From Paraktedonobacter sp964250225 (GTDB lineage Bacteria; Chloroflexota; Ktedonobacteria; Ktedonobacterales; Ktedonobacteraceae), in assembly GCA_964250225.1 (NCBI GenBank), contig CAXUEY010000038.1, forward strand, positions 1-44,194: a DNA stretch of 44,194 nucleotides, in the 5' to 3' direction. The notes beneath the pieces were generated by a model. The model saw only the letters and a list, made by a program, of their open reading frames with translations, was not told where the DNA came from and did no database searches. The translations under genes and the position numbers were made by a program. Positions 17,123-25,223 of the stretch are shown piece after piece. Within the stretch, counting starts at the first letter, position 1; every line of letters starts with the position of its first letter.

Positions 17123-17257
17123 ATATGGTATGCTGATCGTAACAAGTAGCTCATCTCTAAGCGATTTAGCGTTTTGTTCGCGTGGAGTAAAAAACTGAAC
17201 AGAGCATGTTGATCAGTGCGGAAACGAGCGTATCACAAAAGGAAGGCAAATAGATTT

Positions 17258-17581
17258 ATGCCACGTATGGTGCATTGTGCGAAACTGGGGCGCGAACTGC
17301 CCGGACTGGAAAAACCGCCTTTTCCGGGCACGTTAGGTCAGCGTATCTATGAAAACATCTCCCAGCAGGCCTACGAGATGTGGCCGGCTCAGAGCACGTT
17401 GATTATCAATCACTACGGCCTGAACATGGCCGATCCAGAGTCGCGCAAGATTTTGCGCGAACAGATGGAAGAGTTTTTCTTTGGCGCCGACGCGAAGATG
17501 CCCGAAGGGTGGGCGCCCGAAACGGCTGGCGCTGGCGGTCAGCGCAGTAAGGGCGGTGGCGGAGCACCGCGCAAGAAATGA
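17258..17581 (+). CDS. yggX: YggX-like Fe(2+)-trafficking / oxidative damage protection protein
   Basis: 107-residue cytoplasmic protein. YggX proteins protect iron-sulfur clusters from oxidative damage and may traffic Fe(II). Family features present: the early cysteine (Cys7, MVHCAKLGRELPG), PPFPGTLGQRIYENIS, the W-x-x-QSTLIINHYGLNM core and a REQMEEFFFG end. The family is usually about 90 residues; a Gly/Ala-rich basic tail is added here. ATG 17258 starts at the family's usual first residue; an AAGGAAGG lies 11 bases upstream. Its TGA overlaps the ATG of the next gene (ATGA), so the radical SAM selenoprotein is translationally coupled to it. YggX is mostly proteobacterial, so its presence here may reflect transfer. 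Confidence 0.85.
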   Translation: MPRMVHCAKLGRELPGLEKPPFPGTLGQRIYENISQQAYEMWPAQSTLIINHYGLNMADPESRKILREQMEEFFFGADAKMPEGWAPETAGAGGQRSKGGGGAPRKK

Positions 17582-19011
17582 GAGCATCGGGGGAGATCCT
17601 GCTTATCTCGTGCTATGAACTGGGGCATCAGCCGCTCCACCTGGCCTCACTGCACAGCCTGCTCACTCAGGTTGGCTACGATCCAATGCCCATCGACACG
17701 GCGGTCGAGCCGCTGAGCGATGAGGCTATGCGACGCGCGCGCTTTGTGGGCATCTCTGTGCCGATGCATACCGCGCTACGCCTGGGCGAACAGGTCGCCA
17801 GACGTATTCGCGCGCTCAATCCTGAGGCGTTTATCTGCCTCTATGGTCTCTACGCGCTGCTCAACGCAGATTATCTGCTCCAGGATACCATTGACGCGGC
17901 GATTGGCGGCGAGTATGAGGAACCACTGCTCAAGCTCGTGGCAGCGCTGGACAAGCACAAGCTGACGAACATACCCGGCGTGAAAACACACCAGCACGAG
18001 AGCGGCCCCTGGCTGCAACGCGCACCCGTCACGCTGCCACAGCGCGCAGCGTTGCCCGCGCTCAGCCGTTATGCGCGCCTGGAGATCAATGGCGCATCGG
18101 TGCTGGCCGGATATGCTGAGACTACACGCGGCTGCAAACACACCTGCCTGCACTGTCCAATCACGCCCATCTATCATGGACGCTTCTTCGCGATCCCAGC
18201 TGAGATTGTGCTGGCAGATATTCGCGCCCAGGTTGAGCAGGGAGCGTGCCATATCACCTTTGGCGACCCGGACTTTTTCAACGGCCCAACCCATGCACTG
18301 CGCATCACACGCGCCCTGCACCAGGAATTTCCAGAGCTGACCTTTGACGCGACAATTAAAATCGAGCATTTATTAAAAAATCAGCATATGCTGCCTGAAA
18401 TGCGCGAGCTGGGGTGCGCGTTTGTGGTTTCCGCGCTTGAATCGCTGAATGCGGATGTGCTGGACCATCTCGCCAAGCAGCACAGCCGGGATGACGTGGC
18501 TCGCGCCTTCGAGTTGATGGCGGATGCAGGCATTCCCTTACGCCCGTCGCTACTACCCTTCTCGCCCTGGGAAACGCTGGAGAGCTACCTTGAGCTGCTC
18601 AGCTTCTTCGAGGAGCAACACCTGGTCGAGCACCTGGACCCGGTGCATTTAAGCATTCGCCTGCTGATCCCGCCCGGCTCGGCCCTGCTGGAGACGCCAG
18701 AGGAGAAGCCCTGGCTGGGCGAACTGGATGCCGCAGCCTACACCTATCGCTGGCGCCATCCCGACCCACGTATGGATGCTCTACACCAGGAAGTGGCTGA
18801 ACTGGTCACGCGGGCGCAGGTCGCGCGGCAAGAGCCGGTAGCTACCTTCTTCCAGGTCAAGGCCCTGGCCCTGCAAGCCTGCGGACAAAAGGCTGACGCG
18901 GCCAGCGAGTTCGAGCACTATGGTAAACGCAAAGTGTTGCCGCACCTGAGCGAATCCTGGTTCTGCTGAGCAGAACCAACCGTGGACCAGTTAGGTCCAA
19001 GTCATCCATAA
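17578..19011 (+). CDS. CUAEP-tail radical SAM selenoprotein (TGA at 18967 read as Sec)
   Basis: Radical SAM protein of 477 residues if the internal TGA is read through. Residues 1-130 resemble a B12-binding/Rossmann domain without the DxHxxG cobalamin motif. The SAM cluster motif C-x3-C-x2-C is TTRGCKHTCLHC (Cys186, Cys190, Cys193), followed by a GDPDFF strand and a TIM-barrel-like region to about 390, then a helical tail. A conventional reading stops at TGA 18967-18969 after SWFC. In frame, the sequence continues as Sec464-Ala-Glu-Pro and ten more codons to TAA (19009-19011). C-U-A-E-P is exactly the tail of the known CUAEP/CCAEP-tail radical SAM family, and a SECIS-like stem follows. ATG 17578 overlaps the yggX stop. 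The reaction catalysed is not known. Confidence 0.85.
18967..18999 (+). promoter_or_regulatory. Sec UGA codon with bacterial SECIS-like hairpin
   Basis: After TGA (18967-18969) come 13 bases, then a perfect 6-bp stem TGGACC (18983-18988) / GGTCCA (18994-18999) closing a 5-base loop AGTTA. The loop G-U is 21-22 bases after the TGA, close to its place in E. coli fdhF, where SelB recognises an apical GU. There is no T run behind the stem, which speaks against a plain terminator. Confidence 0.75.
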
Positions 19012-19104
19012 TGTCTTCTCAGGCGAATCACATTATGTAAAGCAACCATTCTCCAGGCTCTTTTGCCGCAATGTCCAGCCATTGCTGGTAGCAGAGTGTC
19101 GCGT

Positions 19105-19134
19105 TTGCTATCCAAGAACACGATGAGATATAAT
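19105..19134 (+). promoter_or_regulatory. Promoter upstream of the cysteine hydrolase gene
   Basis: TTGCTA (19105-19110), 18-bp spacer, perfect TATAAT (19129-19134). Start near 19141, a leader of about 55 bases. Confidence 0.5.
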
Positions 19135-19196
19135 TTCACGTTGCTGGGTGCCAGAGCTGGCAGCGATAGCATAGCCACAGATAGGAGTACATCAAG

Positions 19197-19754
19197 ATGA
19201 AACGAGCATTGCTGGTTATCGATGTTCAGAACGAATATTTTAGCGGGAAACTGCCGATCAGTTATCCTCAAGGTAGCCTGGAACGGATCACACAGGTGAT
19301 GGACGCGGCTGAGCAAGCGCAGATCCCGATTGTCATGGTTCAGCATAGCGCGACCCAGCCGGATAGCCCGACCTTTCGCCGTGAGAGCCAGGAATGGGAG
19401 TTGCGTCCGGAAGTAGCTGAGCGCCCATATGATGTGTTGATTGAAAAGCACCTGCCCGGTAGTTTCACCGGCACACAGTTAGAAGACTGGCTGAAAGAGC
19501 ACGGGATTGATCGTGTCGTCATCAGTGGCTACATGACGCAGATGTGCTGCGATACCACGGCGCGGCAGGCCATGCATTTGGGCTTTGGCGTTGAATTTCT
19601 TTCAGACGCCACAGGTACCCTGGCCTTTGCCAACAACGCGGGCAAGGTCAGCGCTGAAGAACTCCATCAGGCGGTGCTAGTCACACAGCAAACCGCTTTT
19701 AGCGAGGTCTTACCAACAGAGGAATGGATCACCAGAGTACGCGACAAAAAGTAG
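19197..19754 (+). CDS. Isochorismatase-family cysteine hydrolase
   Basis: 185-residue hydrolase of the isochorismatase/nicotinamidase superfamily. The Asp-Lys-Cys triad is visible: Asp9 in LVIDVQNEYF, Lys84 in IEKHLPGSF and Cys117 in SGYMTQMCCDTTAR. The family cleaves amides or enol ethers such as nicotinamide, ureidoacrylate or isochorismate; sequence alone does not show which. TAGGAG lies nine bases before the ATG. The deoxyhypusine-synthase-like gene starts 35 bases after the stop, so the pair is probably one operon, which hints at an amide or amine substrate but proves nothing. Confidence 0.88.
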   Translation: MKRALLVIDVQNEYFSGKLPISYPQGSLERITQVMDAAEQAQIPIVMVQHSATQPDSPTFRRESQEWELRPEVAERPYDVLIEKHLPGSFTGTQLEDWLKEHGIDRVVISGYMTQMCCDTTARQAMHLGFGVEFLSDATGTLAFANNAGKVSAEELHQAVLVTQQTAFSEVLPTEEWITRVRDKK

Positions 19755-19789
19755 ATTTTTAGCGAATGGAAGGACAATAGAGAGAAGAC

Positions 19790-20899
19790 ATGACACGTAA
19801 CAATCACCAGGACCAGGAGCCAGAGCACAGTCACTATCTGAGTGGCGAGCAGATTGTACCCAGGCGTGTGCGACCCGGTATGACCGTCAGTGAGCTGATC
19901 GACGAGCAGTACCAGGCATATAATGCGGCGCGCTTGAACGAGGCGGCGCGTCTCTTTGCTGAAGAGATGCTCAATCCTGAGAAGGATGTGACGATTGGCC
20001 TGACGATGGCGGGCGCGCTGACCCCGGCTGGTCTGGGCGGCTGTGTCCTGACCTTGATGGAGTACGGTTTTGTCGATTTTATCGTCAGTACCGGCGCTAA
20101 CCTCTATCACGATATGCACCACGCTCTGGCCATGACCCTGCATCGCGGCGACTTCCGCCTGGATGATACTGTTTTGCAGGAAGAGGGTGTGATCCGTATC
20201 TATGACATTCTGTTTGAAGACAAAGTGCTACTCGACACCGACGCCTTTGTACGCGAGAGCCTGAAGAGCCTGCCCAACCGGCCTATCTCGACCTCCGAAC
20301 TGCACTATCATCTGGGCGCGCAACTGCTCAAAGCGGGGGTCAGGCCTGAATATTCTGTGCTGGCTCAGGCAGCGGCCTGGAATGTGCCGCTCTACACCTC
20401 ATCGCCCGGCGATTCATCGATTGGCATGAATGTAGCGCGCCACGCTCTGGACGGCAGCCAGCTTACCCTCGATCCGCTGGCCGATGTCAACGAGACCACC
20501 GCGATTGTTATGAATGCCACGCGCAACGGCGTGATTATTCTGGGCGGAGGCAGCCCCAAAAACTTCTATCTGCAAACGCAGCCGCAACTGTGGGAAGTAC
20601 TGGGCATCAACAAGGGCGGCCACGACTACTTCATCCAGATCACCGCTGATGCCCCCCACTGGGGTGGTCTCTCCGGCGCTACGCCCTCTGAGGCCGTCTC
20701 CTGGGGCAAGATCAAGCCGGATCAGTTGCGCGACACTGTGGTCATCTACGGCGACTCCACCCTCGCCCTGCCACTGATGACAGCCTACGCCGTCGATAAA
20801 GCCAAACCGCGTCCACGCCGCGAACTCTACGCCAGACGCGAGGCACTATTGACAGAATTGCATGGAGCGTATGAAGAGGGTAAGAAGGCGCGTCCATAA
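19790..20899 (+). CDS. Deoxyhypusine synthase family protein (homospermidine-synthase-like)
   Basis: 369 residues. Deoxyhypusine synthase moves the aminobutyl group of spermidine to a lysine of eIF5A; bacteria lack eIF5A, and characterised bacterial members make homospermidine or other polyamines. The NAD-binding and active-site text is well kept: STGANLYHDMHH, GGGSPKNFYLQTQP, a GGHDYFIQIT stretch and DAPHWGGLSGATPSEAVSWGKI, in which Lys307 corresponds to the lysine that forms the enzyme-imine intermediate. Cotranscribed with the cysteine hydrolase. A short weak AAGGAC precedes the ATG at a distance. Whether it modifies a protein or makes a polyamine is open. Confidence 0.9.
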   Translation: MTRNNHQDQEPEHSHYLSGEQIVPRRVRPGMTVSELIDEQYQAYNAARLNEAARLFAEEMLNPEKDVTIGLTMAGALTPAGLGGCVLTLMEYGFVDFIVSTGANLYHDMHHALAMTLHRGDFRLDDTVLQEEGVIRIYDILFEDKVLLDTDAFVRESLKSLPNRPISTSELHYHLGAQLLKAGVRPEYSVLAQAAAWNVPLYTSSPGDSSIGMNVARHALDGSQLTLDPLADVNETTAIVMNATRNGVIILGGGSPKNFYLQTQPQLWEVLGINKGGHDYFIQITADAPHWGGLSGATPSEAVSWGKIKPDQLRDTVVIYGDSTLALPLMTAYAVDKAKPRPRRELYARREALLTELHGAYEEGKKARP

Positions 20900-20916
20900 A
20901 TTCAGCACTCAATAAC

Positions 20917-20960
20917 AAAATGTGAGTTAGATAGCTAGATAGCAGTTTAACTCACATTTT
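20917..20960. terminator. Bidirectional terminator overlapping the MFS stop
   Basis: Perfect 13-bp stem (20917-20929 with 20948-20960, arm AAAATGTGAGTTA). The right arm contains the last codons and TAA of the convergent MFS gene. Confidence 0.75.
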
Positions 20961-22314
20961 CGTGCATCTCTAACAAATGCTCTTCCCCCGTCTTTATCTT
21001 TATACCACGCAGGTTCACCGCGGCATAAAGGCCGCCAAGTGTGGCAAGCAGGCCAGCGCCCAGGAAAATGGTGTCCAGTGGACCAAAGCTGAGGCCCAGG
21101 AAAGCTGCATGGAAGTCGTGCAGCACGGTGCTATCCAGATAGCCTGCGCCGCTAATGGCAAGAAGAGAGGCGATGGCAAAAAGCGGATTCGCTACGGCCA
21201 GCACACGCCCAAGCAGTTCTTTGGGCGTAATGTGGAAGGTGATTGGCCCGATAGCCACGTTCCCACAGGCAACCAGGAAACCCAGGACAAATTGGAGGCA
21301 GAGAGCCACAAAAAAATTATTCAGGCGCGCATAGATCAGGATGAGCAGTCCATAACCCAACAAACTATACCCAAGCACGCGCGCGACCCCCAGACGCTGT
21401 GCATAGGCCGCCGCCAGCAGCGCACCGAGGATCGCGCCAGCTCCCATAGCAGTGGCCAGAAAACCATACAAAGTCAGCGCCGTATGCAAATTTTGTTGCA
21501 CAAAGAAAACGCCCAGCGTGGTAAGTATCCCCTCGCAGAAGATGATCAGAAAACCCGCGATCAACACAGTCACAATCACATGATTTCGGAACGAGAAACG
21601 CAGCCCCGCGCCCAGTTCGCGCCAGAAATGACCCTGCTCGCCCTCGGCGACGCTGCGCGCAACCGAAGGCGCCCGCACCGCCAGGATCAGGCACAGCGAG
21701 GCGGCAAAGGAGAGCGCGTTGAAGAGAATGGCCAGTTGCACCCCTGCCGTAAAAAAGAGCAGCGTGGCCAGCGGTGGCCCGATGAGCGTCGCAACGCTGC
21801 CCGTCATCTGTGTCAGGCCCGTTGCACGAGCAAGATAGGGTTCTTCCACCACATCTGCGGTAAGCGCAAAGGCTGAAGGATTGAAGAACTGAGCACAGGC
21901 ACTGGCGAGGAAAACCAGGCCGTAGAGGATGCCAAGCGTCCAGGCCACCGGCAATTGGCCGCCAGGCAGAAAGGGCAACGGAACGAGACCCGTCAGCAGG
22001 AGCAAGAGTGCGATGAGGATGGCCCGCAGCGCATCCATACGCAACATCGTCCGACGCTTATTCCAGCGATCAACGAACACGCCCGCGAACGGCCCTACCA
22101 GAAACGTGGGCAGCGCTGCAGCCAGGAGCACACCACTGACGGCAAGGGGTGCCCAGGCCTCGCCACGTGCCAGACGCGTAACGATCCAGAGCACAAGCGT
22201 TGTGTCAAAGAGATAATCGCCAGCGATAGAGATCAGATCTGCACTCCACAAAAGCGCGTAATTGCGATTAATGAATATACCAGGCTTTTTCCTATTCATA
22301 CTGGCATCTTGCAT
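20947..22314 (-). CDS. MFS transporter (EntS/MFS_3-like exporter)
   Basis: 455-residue membrane protein with about twelve hydrophobic helices. The N-terminus enters the membrane after INRNYALLWSADLISIAGD, typical of MFS efflux proteins of the EntS/macrolide-efflux type, and the cytoplasmic loop DRWNKRRTMLRMDALRA is a motif-A variant. Substrate unknown. ATG 22314 has AAAAGGAG eight bases upstream; longer in-frame starts are less likely. It follows the ECF sigma factor gene on the same strand after about 160 bases and has its own promoter candidate at 22385-22413. Confidence 0.85.
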   Translation of the reverse strand: MQDASMNRKKPGIFINRNYALLWSADLISIAGDYLFDTTLVLWIVTRLARGEAWAPLAVSGVLLAAALPTFLVGPFAGVFVDRWNKRRTMLRMDALRAILIALLLLLTGLVPLPFLPGGQLPVAWTLGILYGLVFLASACAQFFNPSAFALTADVVEEPYLARATGLTQMTGSVATLIGPPLATLLFFTAGVQLAILFNALSFAASLCLILAVRAPSVARSVAEGEQGHFWRELGAGLRFSFRNHVIVTVLIAGFLIIFCEGILTTLGVFFVQQNLHTALTLYGFLATAMGAGAILGALLAAAYAQRLGVARVLGYSLLGYGLLILIYARLNNFFVALCLQFVLGFLVACGNVAIGPITFHITPKELLGRVLAVANPLFAIASLLAISGAGYLDSTVLHDFHAAFLGLSFGPLDTIFLGAGLLATLGGLYAAVNLRGIKIKTGEEHLLEMHENVS

Positions 22315-22384
22315 AAAATTCACTCCTTTTGACCAGGACGTTTTCAGAACGACGGGATATGCCGTGCTCTGAAAATTATCGCCA

Positions 22385-22413
22385 AAGATAGACAAGGTCT
22401 GAAAAAAGGGCAA
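22385..22413 (-). promoter_or_regulatory. Candidate promoter of the MFS gene
   Basis: On the minus strand TTGCCC (22413-22408), 17-bp spacer, TATCTT (22390-22385). Confidence 0.4.
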
Positions 22414-22474
22414 AGATTCCCACGACAAAGGTTGGTAAATGATGAGCTAGCTTCCTTTGCAGCGATTGGATCAA

Positions 22475-23728
22475 CTATTCCTGAAAGGTCGCGAGCACCC
22501 GTAATGTACGGTGGTGAACGAGAACCGTCAGACGAGCGGCGCTGGTGATATCGGTCAGGCGCAGACAAATCGCCAGTTGGCCCGCGTGCTCTACCATGAT
22601 CTCTGCTTCCGAGATCGTGCGCGGGTGTTCCGCGACAAAGCGTTGCACAATGGGCAATGGCCAGAGGCAGCCATCGACGACGCTTTCAACACGGGTCTGG
22701 CAGAGGGGGCAATCGAGCACCAGGATCGATCTACTGATATCAATGTTTAAAGAATCTGGATAGACGGCAGCAAGTTCATCCGGGTGGAGGACGCGCACAG
22801 GTTGGTGCACCACGCACATTGGGCAGGTGTATGCCCCATCTTCCAGGCCGCTTACCAGGAGAGAGGTGAGGTGAAACAGGCGTTTGAGTGCCGGGCGAAA
22901 GGCGCGCTGCCCATCGAAACGCGGCAGGCCACCGGTATCGACTACAACTCCGCAGGCCGGGCAGCGCATTATCAGCGAGACAAGGCCATCCGCACGCGGC
23001 TCAAATGTCCCCAGTAAACGATGGCGACCACACGACCAGCACCACTCACGCGATTGGCGCCACTGCCCATCCGGTTCGCCGGCCAGCGCTAATCCAAAGG
23101 CCAGCGCATCCTGGCGCAGATCGGTGTTAAGCACCTGTTGCAGACGACGACGCGCGCGATGTAAACGCGCTTCTACCACATTGATGCTCAGTCCCAGACG
23201 GGCTGCCACTTCGCGCTGCGGCTGCTCCACCAGATAGCACAATTCGATCAACGTGCGCGCATCATCTGAGAGATAGCCCAGAGCACGATCCAGCAGCGTC
23301 GCCAGATCCTGACGCTCCAGCTCCGCGGTGAGGTTCCAGGCGTGGGGATCGGGGATATCCAGGATGGACCCCTCGTCATCCAATAGTGGCATCTCTGTGT
23401 AGCGTTGCTGGCTGTGTGACCAGCGCAAGCAGCGGTTGCGGCAGATCCCGTTGAGCCAGGCATCAAAGCGCTCCGGCTGGCGTAACGTCTCCAGGTGTCG
23501 CCACGCATCCAGCAAGCTCTCCTGCACCACATCGTCGAGGCCATCAGGAGCGACGCCCCATTGGTGCGCCAGGCGCACCAAACGTGGACGCGCGGCGGCC
23601 AGCGTCTGTTCGATATTCGTCATCTGGATAGCAAAAGGCGCCTGTTGTGTATCCAGATGGTCAGCATCAGCCAGCTTGCTGGTCAGTTCTGCCTGCTTGT
23701 CTGGCGTATCGGGTTGAATAGGGGCCAT
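22475..23728 (-). CDS. ECF sigma factor with C-terminal zinc-ribbon extension
   Basis: 417 residues, about twice a usual ECF sigma factor. Residues about 45-115 are region sigma-2 (DDVVQESLLDAWRHL, RFDAWLNGICRN) and about 145-200 region sigma-4 (YLSDDARTLIELCYL, REVAARLGLSINVVEARLHRARRR). The remaining half holds four Cys-x2-Cys pairs (CWSC, CPAC, CPMC, CPLC), enough for two zinc sites, and no membrane helix. No separate anti-sigma gene is next to it, so the tail may act as a built-in sensor, as proposed for other ECF factors with C-terminal extensions; this is inference. ATG 23728 follows GAGGAG at eight bases. The next gene is an MFS exporter, a possible target. Confidence 0.85.
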   Translation of the reverse strand: MAPIQPDTPDKQAELTSKLADADHLDTQQAPFAIQMTNIEQTLAAARPRLVRLAHQWGVAPDGLDDVVQESLLDAWRHLETLRQPERFDAWLNGICRNRCLRWSHSQQRYTEMPLLDDEGSILDIPDPHAWNLTAELERQDLATLLDRALGYLSDDARTLIELCYLVEQPQREVAARLGLSINVVEARLHRARRRLQQVLNTDLRQDALAFGLALAGEPDGQWRQSREWCWSCGRHRLLGTFEPRADGLVSLIMRCPACGVVVDTGGLPRFDGQRAFRPALKRLFHLTSLLVSGLEDGAYTCPMCVVHQPVRVLHPDELAAVYPDSLNIDISRSILVLDCPLCQTRVESVVDGCLWPLPIVQRFVAEHPRTISEAEIMVEHAGQLAICLRLTDITSAARLTVLVHHRTLRVLATFQE

Positions 23729-23849
23729 TGCGTACACTCCTCAGTAGTGGTTCTCCTAGTATGGCACGTTTCAACCCGTTTGCCTTACGCACTTTTTTGG
23801 GGAAGGGAAGGAGAGAACTCCTGCCCTTTCGAGGCCTATTGCCCGTCCA

Positions 23850-24926
23850 TCAGCTTTGCCAGGTTTTGCGCAACACGCGCAGCCAGTTCTCGTGGGTCAG
23901 CTTGCGCACAGCCCCATCCTCATAGCCGTGCGTGCGTAAGTTCGCGAGCAACCCTGGCAGGTCCGTGACATCGTGCAGCTCAGGCGGAGGCGTGATGCCA
24001 CCATCATAATCGGAGCCGAAGCCAACGCTATCGATGCCCAGATGCTCGACCAGGTAATCGACATGGCGGGTGATCTCGTCAAGCGAGGTGTTTGGATCTT
24101 TGCTTCCATCCTCACGCAGGAACGCGGCATGGAAATTAATCCCGACCATACCCTCGCTCTCTTTAATGGCGCCCAACTGCCGGTCAGTGAGATTACGTGT
24201 CGAGGCACACAGCGCGTGCGCGTTGGAATGGGTCGCAACGAGCGGCGCGTGGGAGAGACGCGCGACATCCCAAAAACCCTGCTCATTCAAGTGTGAGAGG
24301 TCCAGCATGATATGCAGGCGGTTGCAGGCTCGCACCAGCTCTTTGCCCGCTTCGGTCAGACCGGGGCCGGTATCGGGCGAGTGGGGAAAATCGAAAGGCA
24401 CACCATGCCCGAACGCATTTGAACGGCTCCATACAATGCCAAGTGAGCGTAGCCCGGCGCGATAGAAGACTTCGAGCGCATCAAGGTGTGGATCAATGGC
24501 CTCCGCGCCCTCAAAATGCAAGATAGCCGCCAGGATGCCCGCCTGCAAGCAGCGTTGCAGTTCGTCAGCCGTGCGCACAACCTTGAGCTGCCCCTGTCCC
24601 TCTTCCTCAAGGCGAAAGAGCAGTGCCGCAACCGCCAGCGTGAATTGCTGAGCGTAGGTCGGATCGAGTTCTGGGAAAGTAGCAATCTCCTTGCTCGTAG
24701 GGTTCTTAGGCGGGCTGGTATTGATGACATCGAGACGTTTCAAATCAAGCGGGCAGATGGCGAAGAAGCCGCCGCCGAAGCCACCCTTACGCGCGCGTGG
24801 CAGGTCGATATGCCCCTGCTCGCTTTCCACGAAGAAGCTGCGCCCCTTGCCGAGCGCGGGAATGTGCATGTGGAGCAGAGTGTCGTTGTGGCCATCAAAA
24901 ACGGGAAACTGATTTGTCGCTGGCAT
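23850..24926 (-). CDS. Membrane dipeptidase family (peptidase M19)
   Basis: 358-residue metal-dependent dipeptidase of the renal dipeptidase family, cytoplasmic (no signal peptide). Motifs: the FDGHNDTLL first metal pair (H-x-D), HFEGAEAI with the bridging Glu, LDLSHLNEQGFWDV and ATHSNAHALC histidines, and GFGSDYDGG near the end. The family cleaves L-D or L-L dipeptides, sometimes beta-lactams. ATG 24926 has AAGGAAGG upstream; the longer frame to 25139 adds 71 residues with no family match. Monocistronic, divergent from the F420 enzyme gene. Confidence 0.9.
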   Translation of the reverse strand: MPATNQFPVFDGHNDTLLHMHIPALGKGRSFFVESEQGHIDLPRARKGGFGGGFFAICPLDLKRLDVINTSPPKNPTSKEIATFPELDPTYAQQFTLAVAALLFRLEEEGQGQLKVVRTADELQRCLQAGILAAILHFEGAEAIDPHLDALEVFYRAGLRSLGIVWSRSNAFGHGVPFDFPHSPDTGPGLTEAGKELVRACNRLHIMLDLSHLNEQGFWDVARLSHAPLVATHSNAHALCASTRNLTDRQLGAIKESEGMVGINFHAAFLREDGSKDPNTSLDEITRHVDYLVEHLGIDSVGFGSDYDGGITPPPELHDVTDLPGLLANLRTHGYEDGAVRKLTHENWLRVLRKTWQS

Positions 24927-25007
24927 AGTATCCTTCCTTTTTTCAGAGCGCTGTGTACATATGATAAAGATGACCTCTTCAAGATACACATGACATAGCC
25001 ATTTTTG

Positions 25008-25036
25008 CAAGTACCAATTTGAACAGATTATGTCAA
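25008..25036 (-). promoter_or_regulatory. Candidate dipeptidase promoter
   Basis: On the minus strand TTGACA (25036-25031), 17-bp spacer, TACTTG (25013-25008). The -35 is perfect, the -10 is weak. Confidence 0.4.
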
Positions 25037-25223
25037 CAGCAAGTTTTAAAAACGGGGGTAGCAAAAAACCATCAGGCTCTGCTTGCTGTAATGCAGCGTT
25101 TTGGCATATGCTAAATGGTAGCAAACAGGTTCCACACAAAAACGCTCGTTCCGGGTGTGCTCATAGCAGCAAGCACGGAAACAGAGCAGTTCGAGATAGA
25201 ACAGGTGAGGAGAGAAAAACATC

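Noticed and set aside
18983..18999. Hairpin read as a plain terminator of the radical SAM gene
   Set aside because: Only six base pairs, no T run, and its distance from the TGA with a GU in the loop fits a SECIS; the coding context C-U-A-E-P decides.
20977..21876. 299-codon plus-strand frame
   Set aside because: Antisense to the MFS transporter; charged, repetitive and without any domain.
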